Of a stretch of 64,000 nucleotides of DNA, positions 1-9,431 are shown piece after piece. This DNA comes from Nitrosomonas sp. (GTDB lineage: Bacteria > Pseudomonadota > Gammaproteobacteria > Burkholderiales > Nitrosomonadaceae), in contig JADJBK010000006.1 in the NCBI GenBank assembly GCA_016703745.1, forward strand, positions 1,116,001 to 1,180,000, read 5' to 3'. The first letter of the stretch is position 1. Each line of letters begins with the position of its first letter. The notes under the pieces were generated by a model. It saw nothing but the letters and a program-made list of their open reading frames with translations. It was not told the origin of the DNA and did no database searches. The translations under genes and the position numbers were made by a program.

Positions 1-1320
1 CTGCCCCTGATCATCTGGCTGATCGTCTACAGCTATATCCTTTATTATTTCATTCCCAAGCTGCGCCATATCTCCAAACTCCAGGCGGACACACGTTCCA
101 GCATGACCGGGCGCATCGTCGACAGCTACGCCAATATTCTAACCCTCAAGCTTTTTTCGCATACGCGGCGTGAATCCGACCACGCACGCCATACCATGCA
201 GCAGTTTCTCGATACGGTACACCCACAGATGCGGCTGGTTACCTGGCTGACCACCTGTGTCTGGCTCAATAACATGCTGTCCCTATTTTCGATTGGCACA
301 CTGGGCATATATTTATGGATGGATAACAGCATCAGCACTGGCGCTATCGCCATTGCACTGAGTCTTGCCATCCGCCTGACCGGTATGTCGCACTGGATTA
401 TGTGGGAAATCGGGGACTTGTTTGAAAATATCGGCATCGTACAGGATGGCATGAACATGCTGGCCAAGCCCCATGCTGTCGTCGATCAACCCCATGCTTC
501 ATCACTGAACGTCGCCAGCGGTGCAATCGACTTCAATCAGGTAGGGTTCACCTACCATCAATCCATGACCGGTGAAGAACACCAGATTTTTAATGGGCTA
601 TCGCTTCATATCAAGGCAGGTGAGAAGGTCGGTATTGTTGGCCCATCAGGTGCCGGAAAATCAACCCTGATTAATCTGCTGTTACGTTTTTATGATATTC
701 AGCAAGGCAGCATCAGTATCGATCAACAGGATATCCATATCGTCACGCAAGACAGTCTGCGCGCCAATATCGCGATTGTGACGCAGGATACGTCGCTGCT
801 GCACCGATCGATTCGTGAGAATATCCTGTTTGGCAGGCCAGACGCCAGTGAGGTGGAGATGATTGCTGCCGCACAACATGCGCATGCCCATGAATTTATT
901 CAATCACTGGTTGACAGTAAGGGACGCCGAGGCTATGACGCCATGGTCGGGGAACGTGGCGTCAATCTCTCTGGCGGGCAACGCCAGCGTATTGCGATCG
1001 CTCGTGTGCTGCTGAAGAACGCACCCATTCTGATTCTGGATGAAGCCACTTCCGCGCTGGATTCGGATATAGAAGCCAGCATCCAGCAAAGTCTGCATGA
1101 ACTCATGCAGAACAAAACCGTCATTGCCATCGCGCACCGTCTATCCACCATCGCGGCGATGGACAGGCTCATCATCATGGACAAAGGCCAGATCATCGAA
1201 CAAGGCAGCCATTCAGAATTGCTCTCGCATGACGGGCTGTATGCCAGACTCTGGAATCGTCAATCTGGTGGATTTCTCGGTCACATTGATTCTGCAGGAC
1301 AGCACAGGAACAATGGATGA
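1..1320 (+). CDS. ABC exporter, permease-ATPase fusion (3' part)
   Basis: The reading frame is open from the first base of the window, so the start codon lies upstream; about 439 residues are visible. The first ~130 residues are the last membrane helices and coupling region of an ABC exporter. A complete nucleotide-binding domain follows: Walker A GPSGAGKST (near nt 640), the signature LSGGQ (near nt 970) and Walker B with ILILDEATSALD (near nt 1030), then the switch-histidine segment AIAHRLSTI. This is the MsbA/McjD-like half-transporter type that works as a homodimer in the inner membrane; the substrate cannot be told from sequence. It overlaps the next gene by 4 bp (ATGA), so the two are probably translationally coupled. 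Confidence 0.9.
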   Translation: MPLIIWLIVYSYILYYFIPKLRHISKLQADTRSSMTGRIVDSYANILTLKLFSHTRRESDHARHTMQQFLDTVHPQMRLVTWLTTCVWLNNMLSLFSIGTLGIYLWMDNSISTGAIAIALSLAIRLTGMSHWIMWEIGDLFENIGIVQDGMNMLAKPHAVVDQPHASSLNVASGAIDFNQVGFTYHQSMTGEEHQIFNGLSLHIKAGEKVGIVGPSGAGKSTLINLLLRFYDIQQGSISIDQQDIHIVTQDSLRANIAIVTQDTSLLHRSIRENILFGRPDASEVEMIAAAQHAHAHEFIQSLVDSKGRRGYDAMVGERGVNLSGGQRQRIAIARVLLKNAPILILDEATSALDSDIEASIQQSLHELMQNKTVIAIAHRLSTIAAMDRLIIMDKGQIIEQGSHSELLSHDGLYARLWNRQSGGFLGHIDSAGQHRNNG

Positions 1321-2948
1321 CCACCATGTTTTTCCAGCTTTTTGGTGGAATTGGCCTGTTTCTGATGGGGATGATATTGCTCACCGACGGTCTCAAATCC
1401 ATGGCAGAAAAAGCATTGAGCCGTGCGTTGAGACGCTTCACTGGCACACCTTATAAGGCATTTGCTTCCGGGGCGCTGGTAACGCTGCTGGTGCAGTCTT
1501 CCAGTGCAACCATCGTCACTCTGATCGGTTTTGTCAGCGCCGGGTTGCTTACTTTCCCACAGACCATTGGCGTGGTCATCGGCGCGAGCCTCGGCACAAC
1601 CGGAACTGGCTGGATGATTTCAGTGCTGGGCTTGAAAATCAGCCTGGGGTTTTACGCCCTACCCCTGGTTGGTATTGGTGCGCTGTTGCGATTACTTTCC
1701 CAAGGCACAGGACGTGCGCTAGGTCTCTCTTTGGCAGGTTTTGGACTGATTTTCATAGGAATCGATACGCTGCAAAATGGCATGCATATTTTGGCCGAAG
1801 CATTTGATTTATCGATTTTGCCTTCCAGTGGAGTAACGGGGTATCTGATTATCGTAGCGATCGGTACGTTGATGACGATAGTCATGCAATCTTCCAGCGC
1901 GGCTGCCGCCACAATACTTACCGCCCTGCATACTCACGCCATCAATTTCGACCAGGCGACGCTACTGGTTATTGGTGCGGCAATCGGCACCACCATCACT
2001 GGCGCGCTCGCCGCCATCGGCAGCAATATCTCCGCCCAACGCACTGCGCTGGCGCATATCACCTTCAACCTGGCAACCGGCATCATCGCCCTGTTGTGTC
2101 TGCCATGGCTACTTGCTTTCATTATTTTTTTGCAGCAAACGATTGCGCTCGCACCGGGAGCCATCAGCCTGGCGGCTTTTCATACTTTGTTCATTCTGCT
2201 CGGCGTGGTTATCTTTCTGCCGTTCAACCGCACATTTTCCCATTGGATCGAACGTATTTTGCCTGAGCAAGAGCCGAGACTAACCCGCCACCTTGGCGAT
2301 ACCCTGCTTCAGGCACCGGCAGTGGCACTAGAATCCACACGCCGCACACTGATCGAAATCACACTGTCAATCAACAAACTGCTGCTGGATATGCTGGGCA
2401 GCAGTGTTGCCCGTATCAATGAGCGCGAACGTAACGACATCCGGCAGGCCCTGGATATCGCCCAGCGTTTTTTCAGCAAAATTCCGCCCGTGGATGAAAA
2501 TGAAACCCTGTCACATGCGCGTGTTCACCAACTGCATGCGATTGACCATCTCATCCGTTTATTTAAGCGTCTGGATTTATCGCCCGGTGAACGCGGCATG
2601 CTTTTTCAACCCCTGTTACAGCCTGAATTAACACAATGTCAACAAGCGCTTGAACTGATTCATCAGGGCCTGCTCGATCGCGCACCAGCAGACTGGTTGC
2701 GCAAAATAAGCGCACAGGCGCAGGCACTGGCGGATATGCGTCGTGACAGCCGTTTGGGAATTCTGCATGAGACGGCCATCGGGCGACGCGGCCCTTCCGA
2801 TGCGCTCGATGCGCTTGACGCAGTACGCTGGCTGGAAAGGGTGACGTATCACAGCTCGCGTCTTTGCTATTATCTGGCAGAAGAAAATGCGCATGACACG
2901 GAGGCAGAAATTGTGGAAGTTTTGCCACAAACCTCGCTGGATGAGTAG
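1317..2948 (+). CDS. Na/Pi cotransporter family protein
   Basis: This is a 543-residue inner-membrane protein of the Na+/phosphate symporter II (NptA/YjbB) family. The two family repeats are visible, each with the QSSS signature (Q60SSSAT and a second one near residue 190, MQSSSAAAA), embedded in eight or so hydrophobic helices over the first ~320 residues. The C-terminal ~200 residues are soluble and helical, as in members with a PhoU-like tail. It probably moves phosphate with sodium; export is as likely as import in this subfamily. The ATG overlaps the stop of the upstream ABC transporter (ATGA). Confidence 0.88.
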   Translation: MTTMFFQLFGGIGLFLMGMILLTDGLKSMAEKALSRALRRFTGTPYKAFASGALVTLLVQSSSATIVTLIGFVSAGLLTFPQTIGVVIGASLGTTGTGWMISVLGLKISLGFYALPLVGIGALLRLLSQGTGRALGLSLAGFGLIFIGIDTLQNGMHILAEAFDLSILPSSGVTGYLIIVAIGTLMTIVMQSSSAAAATILTALHTHAINFDQATLLVIGAAIGTTITGALAAIGSNISAQRTALAHITFNLATGIIALLCLPWLLAFIIFLQQTIALAPGAISLAAFHTLFILLGVVIFLPFNRTFSHWIERILPEQEPRLTRHLGDTLLQAPAVALESTRRTLIEITLSINKLLLDMLGSSVARINERERNDIRQALDIAQRFFSKIPPVDENETLSHARVHQLHAIDHLIRLFKRLDLSPGERGMLFQPLLQPELTQCQQALELIHQGLLDRAPADWLRKISAQAQALADMRRDSRLGILHETAIGRRGPSDALDALDAVRWLERVTYHSSRLCYYLAEENAHDTEAEIVEVLPQTSLDE

Positions 2949-2992
2949 CACAAAATTACCAGAAAACCCCTCTGTAAATAGTATATCGACCC

Positions 2993-4015
2993 ATGAGTGA
3001 TTTCTTCATCTGGCTGGCTATTGTGTTTTGCTTGACACAATCGGCCATTTTCTCCGGGCTCAACCTGGCGATTTTTAGCCTGAATCGTCTGGATCTGGAA
3101 ATTACCGCCAGGAACAATAACGATATCGGCATCAAGCGCGTGCTTGGCTTGCGGCAGAACGCTAATTTCACCCTGACCACTATCCTGTGGGGCAATGTCG
3201 CCATCAATGTATTATTGACTTTACTGGCAGACTCCATCCTGGCTGGTGTCAGTGCATTCATGTTTTCTGCTGTTGTCATCACCTTTGCCGGTGAAATCTT
3301 TCCCCAGGCTTATTTTTCACGTCACGCACTGATGATGGCCGTCAGGCTCGCGCCAGTATTGCGTTTATATCAGTTTTTGCTATGGCCGGTTGCATGGCCA
3401 TCCGGCAAGCTGCTGGATGCATGGATTGGCCCGGAAGGCATTCCCTGGCTGGGTGAACAGGAACTGCAGCAAATACTGGAACAGCATGGCCGTGACAGAA
3501 CGACCGAAATCAGTCATGTCGAGGCTACCGGCGCCGTCAATTTCCTGACGCTTGATGATCTACCCGTTAATCAGGAAGGGGAGTGGCTCGACCCTAAAAG
3601 CATTTTTTGTTTGCCATTTCAGGTCGGTCAGCCAGTTTTCCCCGAGATTGGCAGAAACACCAGCGATCCTTTCCTCAAGCAGATCGCCGCCTGCGGTAAA
3701 AAATGGATCGTACTCATTGATACGGAAAACGAGCCTCGCCTGGTAGCAAACGCACCTGCCCTGCTGCGCGCGGCACTTTTCGGTCAAATCACGTTTAACC
3801 CAATACATTTCTGCCATCGACCATTGGTCGTGCGCGATCCACTGCTGCCACTGGGACAAGCGCTCACTCATTTGACAGTGCAGCCAGAACATCCGGAAGA
3901 TGACGTTATTGATAAGGATCTGATATTAGTCTGGCATCAGAATAAACACCGTATTATTACCGGCTCTGATCTACTGGGTCGTCTGTTGCGTCGCATTGCC
4001 CGTCAGAAACCATGA
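2993..4015 (+). CDS. CNNM (DUF21) transmembrane domain protein
   Basis: This 340-residue protein starts with three to four hydrophobic segments of the CNNM/DUF21 type (MSDFFIWLAIVF, TILWGNVAINVLLT, FAGEIFPQAYFSRHA). The GEIFPQ stretch corresponds to the conserved GE(I/V)xPK segment of CorC/CNNM proteins. The soluble C-terminal half probably holds a degenerate CBS pair. The family includes Mg2+ and Co2+ efflux or resistance factors; the precise role here is not known. It is followed at 16 bp by the YqaA gene in the same direction. Confidence 0.75.
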   Translation: MSDFFIWLAIVFCLTQSAIFSGLNLAIFSLNRLDLEITARNNNDIGIKRVLGLRQNANFTLTTILWGNVAINVLLTLLADSILAGVSAFMFSAVVITFAGEIFPQAYFSRHALMMAVRLAPVLRLYQFLLWPVAWPSGKLLDAWIGPEGIPWLGEQELQQILEQHGRDRTTEISHVEATGAVNFLTLDDLPVNQEGEWLDPKSIFCLPFQVGQPVFPEIGRNTSDPFLKQIAACGKKWIVLIDTENEPRLVANAPALLRAALFGQITFNPIHFCHRPLVVRDPLLPLGQALTHLTVQPEHPEDDVIDKDLILVWHQNKHRIITGSDLLGRLLRRIARQKP

Positions 4016-4031
4016 ATGAAAACCCTTCACC

Positions 4032-4451
4032 ATGACCGAAGATATCAGCCTGCTCGGCCTTTTTATTAGTAGTTTTCTTGCCGCAACTTTATTACCAGGA
4101 GGTTCGGAAGCAGTGCTGGTTGGGGTATTACTCACCTATCCGGAATTACTCTGGCCAGCGTTGAGTATTGCGACACTGGGCAATACGCTGGGCGGAATGA
4201 GCTCCTATCTGATTGGTCGTCTATTGCCGGATGAGCAAGCCTTATCCCAAAAAATAGGCCGTTACATGCACGGCCTGGAATGGACTCGCCGTCATGGCGC
4301 CCCGATTTTATTGCTTTCGTGGGCGCCACTGATCGGCGATATATTATGCGTGGCTGCCGGATGGTTGCGTATTCACTGGTTTCCGGCCTTATTATTTATT
4401 GCTGCTGGAAAATTTGCACGCTACTGGTTGATTGCCATGGCGATCAATTAG
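4032..4451 (+). CDS. yqaA: YqaA-family small membrane protein (DedA-like)
   Basis: This 139-residue protein is nearly all hydrophobic. It carries the DedA/VTT-type features FLAATLLPGGSEAVLVG near the N-terminus and the GNTLGG segment near residue 55, followed by a re-entrant region (WAPLIGDILCVAAGWLR). It matches the YqaA branch of the SNARE-associated/DedA superfamily, inner-membrane proteins implicated in lipid or undecaprenyl-phosphate handling; no specific function is established for YqaA. The 3' end overlaps the convergent grxD gene by 8 bp. Confidence 0.8.
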   Translation: MTEDISLLGLFISSFLAATLLPGGSEAVLVGVLLTYPELLWPALSIATLGNTLGGMSSYLIGRLLPDEQALSQKIGRYMHGLEWTRRHGAPILLLSWAPLIGDILCVAAGWLRIHWFPALLFIAAGKFARYWLIAMAIN

Positions 4452-4752
4452 CCAGCAGTTTCTGCAATTCTCCATTCTGAAACATTTCAGACATAATGTC
4501 CGATCCACCCACAAACTCACCTTTGACATACAGCTGCGGAATAGTAGGCCAGCTTGAGAATTCCTTGATACCCTGACGAATACCAGCATCAGCAAGCACA
4601 TCTACCGCATGAATATCCTCCACTCCACAGGCTTTGAGTATCCGCACTGCATTGGCAGAAAAACCGCATTGCGGCTGATCCGGCGTTCCTTTCATAAACA
4701 GTACCACAGGATGGGCGGCTATCTGTTGTTCTATCGAATCAATTACATCCAT
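4444..4752 (-). CDS. grxD: Monothiol glutaredoxin Grx4/GrxD
   Basis: A 102-residue monothiol glutaredoxin. The active site CGFS lies near residue 30 in MKGTPDQPQCGFS, and the glutathione- and cluster-binding residues WPTIPQLY and GGSDI follow. Proteins of this type bind a [2Fe-2S] cluster as glutathione-bridged dimers and deliver it to Fe-S apoproteins. I place the start at the ATG at 4752 because GAGGA sits 9 bases upstream; a GTG three codons earlier directly abuts that Shine-Dalgarno sequence and is unlikely to be used. It is convergent with yqaA. Confidence 0.93.
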   Translation of the reverse strand: MDVIDSIEQQIAAHPVVLFMKGTPDQPQCGFSANAVRILKACGVEDIHAVDVLADAGIRQGIKEFSSWPTIPQLYVKGEFVGGSDIMSEMFQNGELQKLLAN

Positions 4753-4900
4753 GTTAATCACTCCTCAACTATTATTTAATATTGGTATTTCTCTGAATTC
4801 AGGTGCTGTCATCCAGCTGAGCTATCTTACACATAATTTTTACACCAGAAATATTTCCGCATAACCAGAACGTATTAAAGGTTCGGTAACTGGAAATTCA
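4753..4900. other. Intergenic region with tRNA-like fragment
   Basis: This gap between prmC and grxD has no gene. On the minus strand, around 4830 down to 4797, the sequence resembles the D arm and 5' anticodon arm of a tRNA: TAGCTCAGCTGGAT followed shortly by AGCACCTG. No matching acceptor stem or T arm follows, so it would be a remnant at most. Confidence 0.3.
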
Positions 4901-5719
4901 TTAGCAGTATCCGCCACTCACTCGATCAATTTTTGAAAAATCTGATTGACAGATCAATCCTGTAAACCCGGCAGCAGTTAAAAGTTGACGGCAGGCCGTT
5001 GCCTGGTTATATCCATGTTCAAACAACAGCCATCCGCCTTGATGCAGAAAACGAGGTGCCTGCGAAATAATTTCGTGCAGACAACTTAATCCATCATGCT
5101 TAGCCACCAACGCCAGCATGGGTTCAAAGCGTAAATCACCCTGTTGAAGATGCGGATCAGCACAGGCAATATAGGGCGGATTGGCAACGATCAAGTCAAA
5201 CTTTATTTTTCCAAGAGCCGCATACCAATTACTTGCCACAAAATTAACATTGTTGACCGAAATCCGTTCCGCATTTTTGCAGGCAAGCAATAGCGCTTTA
5301 GTCGAGATATCGAGCGCAAGGACATGAGCATGAGGGCGATGCCTGGCAATAGTGATGGCAATCGCCCCACTGCCTGTTCCCAGATCAAGAATATTGCAGC
5401 CATGATTGACTGGAATCGTTGCCAATGCGGTTTCTACCAATAATTCTGTTTCTGGGCGTGGAATCAATACATCTGGCGTGACCTCAAAGCTGAGGTCATA
5501 AAATCCCTGTTTGTTTGTCAGATAGGCGACCGGTACACCAGCTATCCGTTCGCTCAGTAATTCATGAAAGACCCTCGTTTGTTCCGCAGTCAGTAAATAA
5601 TCGGGATGAGCCGCCAGAAATGCTGCATTGACATCAAGAACATGTTGCAACAACCAACTGACCTCCAGCCGATCAAGCTTATCTGTCCATCGCTGCAGTT
5701 CATCCGCAATGATTGCCAT
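4901..5719 (-). CDS. prmC: Release factor glutamine N5-methyltransferase PrmC
   Basis: A 272-residue SAM-dependent methyltransferase. It contains motif I DLGTGSGAIAI (near residue 117) and the catalytic NPPY motif (NPPYIACADPHL, near residue 182), which binds the target glutamine. The N-terminal helical domain carries the PrmC-type substrate-recognition region (PVAYLTNKQGFY, then LIPRPETELLVE). PrmC methylates the GGQ glutamine of peptide-chain release factors. It lies 39 bp downstream of prfA, its substrate gene, in the hemA-prfA-prmC order common in proteobacteria. Confidence 0.95.
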   Translation of the reverse strand: MAIIADELQRWTDKLDRLEVSWLLQHVLDVNAAFLAAHPDYLLTAEQTRVFHELLSERIAGVPVAYLTNKQGFYDLSFEVTPDVLIPRPETELLVETALATIPVNHGCNILDLGTGSGAIAITIARHRPHAHVLALDISTKALLLACKNAERISVNNVNFVASNWYAALGKIKFDLIVANPPYIACADPHLQQGDLRFEPMLALVAKHDGLSCLHEIISQAPRFLHQGGWLLFEHGYNQATACRQLLTAAGFTGLICQSDFSKIDRVSGGYC

Positions 5720-5758
5720 ATCAGGCCGTACACCTGTTATTGGTTAAATAATAGCCGG

Positions 5759-6838
5759 TCAATTTTCCGTAATGGCAGCCAGTTGTGCCGCTTGATGTTC
5801 AGCAACCAGTGCAGCGCAAAGTTCTTCCAGATCACCGTCCATAATTTGGTCCATTTTATACAGCGTCAGGTTGATACGGTGATCGGTAACTCGTCCCTGT
5901 GGAAAATTATAAGTGCGGATCCGTTCGGAACGTTCTCCACTGCCCACCAGGGATTTGCGAGTGGCTGCCTGCTCGGCTTGTTGTGCCTGCATCTGTTTAT
6001 TCTGAATACGGGATGCCAGAACGCTCAGCGCCTGTGCCTTGTTTTTGTGCTGAGAGCGCCCTTCCTGACATTCAACTACGATGCCGGTTGGCAAATGGGT
6101 AATACGTACTGCCGAGTCGGTTTTGTTGATGTGCTGGCCACCCGCACCGGATGCTCGGAAAGTATCAATCCTGAGCTCGGCTGGATTCAGCGTAACCTGC
6201 GCCAGTTCATCTGCTTCAGGAATGACAGCAACCGTACAGGTGGAGGTATGAACACGGCCCTGGGTTTCGGTAACCGGAACACGCTGAACCCGATGCGCGC
6301 CCGATTCAAATTTCAGCCTGGAATAGGCGCCTTTACCGAGGATGCGCGCAATGATCTCCTTGTATCCCCCTATTTCTGACGGGCTTTGTGAAACAATTTC
6401 AACTTGCCAGCCCTGGCGCTCCGCAAAACGGGTATACATCCGAAATAAAACTCCAGCAAACAGTGCGGATTCATCGCCACCCGTACCCGCACGAATTTCA
6501 AGAAAAATATTATGCTCATCAGCCGGATCTTTTGGCAGTAACTGTTTCAATAAAGCCATTTCAAGCTCAATAAGTTTCTGCTTGCACGTATCTATCTCAG
6601 CTTCAGCATAAACTCGCAGTTGAGGATCCACGCTTATTTCTCTCGCCGCCGCGATATCGCCTTCAGTCTGATGATAGCAACGATAAAGATCAACAACAGG
6701 GGTAATTTCTGCTCTTTCACGGGAGAGATTGCGTAAGTTATCCAGATCACTGGCGATCTTTTCACTACTCAACAGCCGATCCAGCTCTTCCAGGCGTGTA
6801 CTCAGCCGGGTAAGCTGATCAATAATGCCTTTGTTCAT
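5759..6838 (-). CDS. prfA: Peptide chain release factor 1
   Basis: A 359-residue class I release factor for UAA and UAG. The tripeptide anticodon-like motif PVT is at residues 188-190 (RVPVTETQGR), which marks RF1 rather than RF2 (SPF). The peptidyl-tRNA hydrolysis motif GGQ is at 233-235. The start codon overlaps the hemA stop by 4 bp, so the two genes are coupled, and prmC, whose product methylates this GGQ, is next in the operon. Confidence 0.97.
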   Translation of the reverse strand: MNKGIIDQLTRLSTRLEELDRLLSSEKIASDLDNLRNLSRERAEITPVVDLYRCYHQTEGDIAAAREISVDPQLRVYAEAEIDTCKQKLIELEMALLKQLLPKDPADEHNIFLEIRAGTGGDESALFAGVLFRMYTRFAERQGWQVEIVSQSPSEIGGYKEIIARILGKGAYSRLKFESGAHRVQRVPVTETQGRVHTSTCTVAVIPEADELAQVTLNPAELRIDTFRASGAGGQHINKTDSAVRITHLPTGIVVECQEGRSQHKNKAQALSVLASRIQNKQMQAQQAEQAATRKSLVGSGERSERIRTYNFPQGRVTDHRINLTLYKMDQIMDGDLEELCAALVAEHQAAQLAAITEN

Positions 6839-8088
6839 TCGGAATGATGCAGTTGGTATAACCGGTTGACCAGCTCGACGAGTTGTTCGCGCTCGCTATC
6901 CGAAGCATTATTGAGTGCCGTAGAAGGAAGGTGTAAAAATTTATTAGTCAGACCGCTACTCAGCGTTTCGAGTACTTTGGCAGGGTCTTCTCCTTTTGCC
7001 AGAAGCCTCTGTGCCCGATCCAGTTCATGGCGACGATGCCGTTCCGCATGATCTCGTAATGCCCGAATAGTCGGCACGGTCTGACGTGCTGATACCCAGC
7101 GCATGAAATCATTTACATTGGATTCAATAATGGTTTCTGCTTCGGTAACGGCACTCTGCCGGTTATCCAGTCCCTCTTTGACAATATCGGCCAGGTCATC
7201 CACGTAATATAAAAACACATCATCCAATTCCGCGACTTCCTGCTCCACATCCCGTGGCACAGCCAGATCAATAATAAAAATCGGACGATGCTTACGTAAT
7301 TTGATCGCTCGCTCCAGCATACCTTTGCCAAGTATGGGCAAAGGACTCGCAGTACAGGTCACTACGATGTCATGCAACGCCAGCTGCTCCGGCAATTCAC
7401 CCAGCGAGATCGGTTGCGCATTAAAGCGGCGTGATAGCAACTCAGCGCGTTCGATTGTACGGTTGGCTACTGTTACGCTAATCGGGCGTTTAGCAACGAA
7501 ATGTGCCGCACATAATTCGATCATTTCCCCCGCACCAATAAACAGTATGCGTTGTTCGCTGATATCACCAAAAATTCTTTCTGCCAGGCGCGCCGCCGCC
7601 GCTGCCATGGATACCGAACAAGCGCCTATTTCTGTGGAAGTGCGGACTTCTTTTGCTACAAAAAATGTTCGCTGAAAGGTTTTATGCAACAATAATCCCA
7701 GTGTGCCCGCTGCTTCGGCTGATTTGACCGCATTTTTTATTTGTCCCAGTATCTGCGGCTCACCCAGCACCATAGAATCAAGTCCGCTAGCCACGCGAAA
7801 TACGTGTTTGACGGCCTGTTCACGAGTTAACTTATAAAGGTACGGTTCCAGGTCTACCGGTTGAAGATGGTGAAAATTTGCCAGCCAATTGACAGCCTGT
7901 TCTGGTGCATCGGTATTGCAGTATATTTCGGTACGGTTACAAGTAGAGACAATAGCCGCTTCTTTGACCGGGCGATGTCCAACCAGGTCATGAAGTGCAT
8001 GCTGCACAGACTCCTGCGGGAAAGCAACATGCTCGCGAATATCCAAAGGTGCCGTATGATGATTGATACCAAAAGCAAAAAGTTGCAT
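6835..8088 (-). CDS. hemA: Glutamyl-tRNA reductase
   Basis: A 417-residue NADPH-dependent glutamyl-tRNA reductase, the first committed enzyme of tetrapyrrole synthesis by the C5 route. The catalytic cysteine is C50 in VSTCNRTEIY. The NADPH-binding Rossmann segment ILFIGAGEMIELCA and the C-terminal helical dimerisation domain follow. I choose the ATG at 8088 (MQLFAFGINHHTAP), which fits the family N-terminus; a longer in-frame start 21 bases upstream adds residues not seen in the family. It is the first gene of a hemA-prfA-prmC operon and is divergent from ispB. Confidence 0.95.
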   Translation of the reverse strand: MQLFAFGINHHTAPLDIREHVAFPQESVQHALHDLVGHRPVKEAAIVSTCNRTEIYCNTDAPEQAVNWLANFHHLQPVDLEPYLYKLTREQAVKHVFRVASGLDSMVLGEPQILGQIKNAVKSAEAAGTLGLLLHKTFQRTFFVAKEVRTSTEIGACSVSMAAAAARLAERIFGDISEQRILFIGAGEMIELCAAHFVAKRPISVTVANRTIERAELLSRRFNAQPISLGELPEQLALHDIVVTCTASPLPILGKGMLERAIKLRKHRPIFIIDLAVPRDVEQEVAELDDVFLYYVDDLADIVKEGLDNRQSAVTEAETIIESNVNDFMRWVSARQTVPTIRALRDHAERHRRHELDRAQRLLAKGEDPAKVLETLSSGLTNKFLHLPSTALNNASDSEREQLVELVNRLYQLHHSE

Positions 8089-8214
8089 GGAGTTTTCCCG
8101 ATAACGCAAGGCTTAAAGCTGTTAATTATAGCGGAACTTTTGACAGCATGAATTAATGGAAGTTACGGCACTTGGCTAGTTCTCAGTTATTTTTGCGTTA
8201 TAACGGATTCTGAC

Positions 8215-8244
8215 TTGACATCGATATCATGACGTTTCTACCAT
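8215..8244 (+). promoter_or_regulatory. Candidate sigma-70 promoter of ispB
   Basis: A -35 hexamer TTGACA (8215-8220, perfect consensus) is followed after 18 bases by TACCAT (8239-8244), an acceptable -10. This places transcription start about 17 bases before the ispB start codon. It lies in the 179-bp divergent gap between hemA and ispB. Confidence 0.5.
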
Positions 8245-8267
8245 AGCGGTTTCTTCAGGGAGTAATT

Positions 8268-9236
8268 GTGTCAATCGAGTCAATCAGAAACTTTATTGCC
8301 AAAGACATGGGTGATGTCGATATCGTGATTCGACAAAAACTCCATTCGCATGTCGCGCTTATACAGCAAGTTAGTGAATACATTATCAACAGTGGCGGAA
8401 AGCGCTTACGTCCTGCGTTGGTGGTTTTATCAGCGGGCGTATTTGGCTATTCAGGATCTTCTCATCATGTGCTGGCCGCAGTTGTTGAATTTATCCATAC
8501 CGCCACCTTGCTGCACGATGATGTGGTGGATGATTCGAGTATGCGGCGCAATCATGCCACCGCCAATGCGCTGTTTGGTAATGCCGCCAGTGTTCTGGTT
8601 GGTGATTTTCTGTATTCACGCGCATTTCAGATGATGGTGGAAATTCAGAACATGCGGGTTATGGAAGTGCTGGCAGACGCGACCAACACTATTGCTGAAG
8701 GTGAAGTCTTACAACTGTTGAATTGTCGCGATCCTAATGTGGAAGAAGAAAACTATCTTCGAGTTATTCGTTTCAAAACAGCCAAATTGTTTGAAGCAGC
8801 CGCACGCCTGGGTGCTATTTTGGGAACCGCTTCACCAGCCGAAGAAATTGCTCTGGCTGCATATGGCATGCACCTGGGTACAGCGTTCCAGCTGGTGGAT
8901 GATCTGCTCGACTATTCGGGTGACAATCACGATACTGGAAAGAATCTTGGCGATGATCTGGCTGAAGGCAAACCTACCCTGCCACTCATTTTTGCGGCAC
9001 GTACCGGGAATACTCACCAGGCTGATACGATTCGACGCGCAATTGAGACGGGGGGAGCGGACGGGTTTGAACCGGTATTACAGATCATTCGGGAAACGGG
9101 TGCATTAGATTATGCGAAACAATGTGCGCAAAAAGAATCCGGAATGGCACTGGCAGCAATCGAAGCAATCAGTGATTCCGTCTATAAGCAATGTTTAACT
9201 CAGCTGGCCGACTTCGCTGTCAACCGCAATCATTGA
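8268..9236 (+). CDS. ispB: Octaprenyl diphosphate synthase
   Basis: A 322-residue trans-isoprenyl diphosphate synthase that makes the ubiquinone side chain. The first aspartate-rich motif is D84-D-x-x-D (LLHDDVVDD) and the second is QLVDDLLDYSG near residue 210; GGKRLRP near residue 43 is the IPP-binding segment. The start is a GTG preceded by AGGGAG at good spacing. The chain length (octa- versus other prenyl) is assigned from family resemblance only. tRNA-Pro lies 63 bp downstream. Confidence 0.93.
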   Translation: MSIESIRNFIAKDMGDVDIVIRQKLHSHVALIQQVSEYIINSGGKRLRPALVVLSAGVFGYSGSSHHVLAAVVEFIHTATLLHDDVVDDSSMRRNHATANALFGNAASVLVGDFLYSRAFQMMVEIQNMRVMEVLADATNTIAEGEVLQLLNCRDPNVEEENYLRVIRFKTAKLFEAAARLGAILGTASPAEEIALAAYGMHLGTAFQLVDDLLDYSGDNHDTGKNLGDDLAEGKPTLPLIFAARTGNTHQADTIRRAIETGGADGFEPVLQIIRETGALDYAKQCAQKESGMALAAIEAISDSVYKQCLTQLADFAVNRNH

Positions 9237-9299
9237 ATTGCCAGATTGAAGTTAACATAATGAATATACTTTCGGAACGCATAGTCCATTAGTAATGCT

Positions 9300-9376
9300 C
9301 GGGGTGTAGCTCAGCCTGGTAGAGTACTGCGTTCGGGACGCAGGAGCCGGAGGTTCAAATCCTCTCACCCCGACCA
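9300..9376 (+). tRNA. tRNA-Pro (CGG)
   Basis: A 77-base cloverleaf with encoded CCA. The acceptor stem CGGGGTG pairs with CACCCCG, the D arm is GCTCAGCCTGGTAGAGT, and the anticodon stem CTGCG/CGCAG closes a TTCGGGA loop whose anticodon is CGG. The T arm is CGGAGGTTCAAATCCTC with the usual GTTCAA loop. The C1 acceptor start is typical of bacterial tRNA-Pro. Confidence 0.96.
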
Positions 9377-9431
9377 TCCTGGATTTCAATAGATTTGCTC
9401 CACTTTGGATTACAAACTGTCGGGATTACAT

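Noticed and set aside
5606..6379. Long + strand open frame (257 codons) across prmC and prfA
   Set aside because: It is antisense to two well-supported genes with full catalytic motifs, and its translation resembles no protein.
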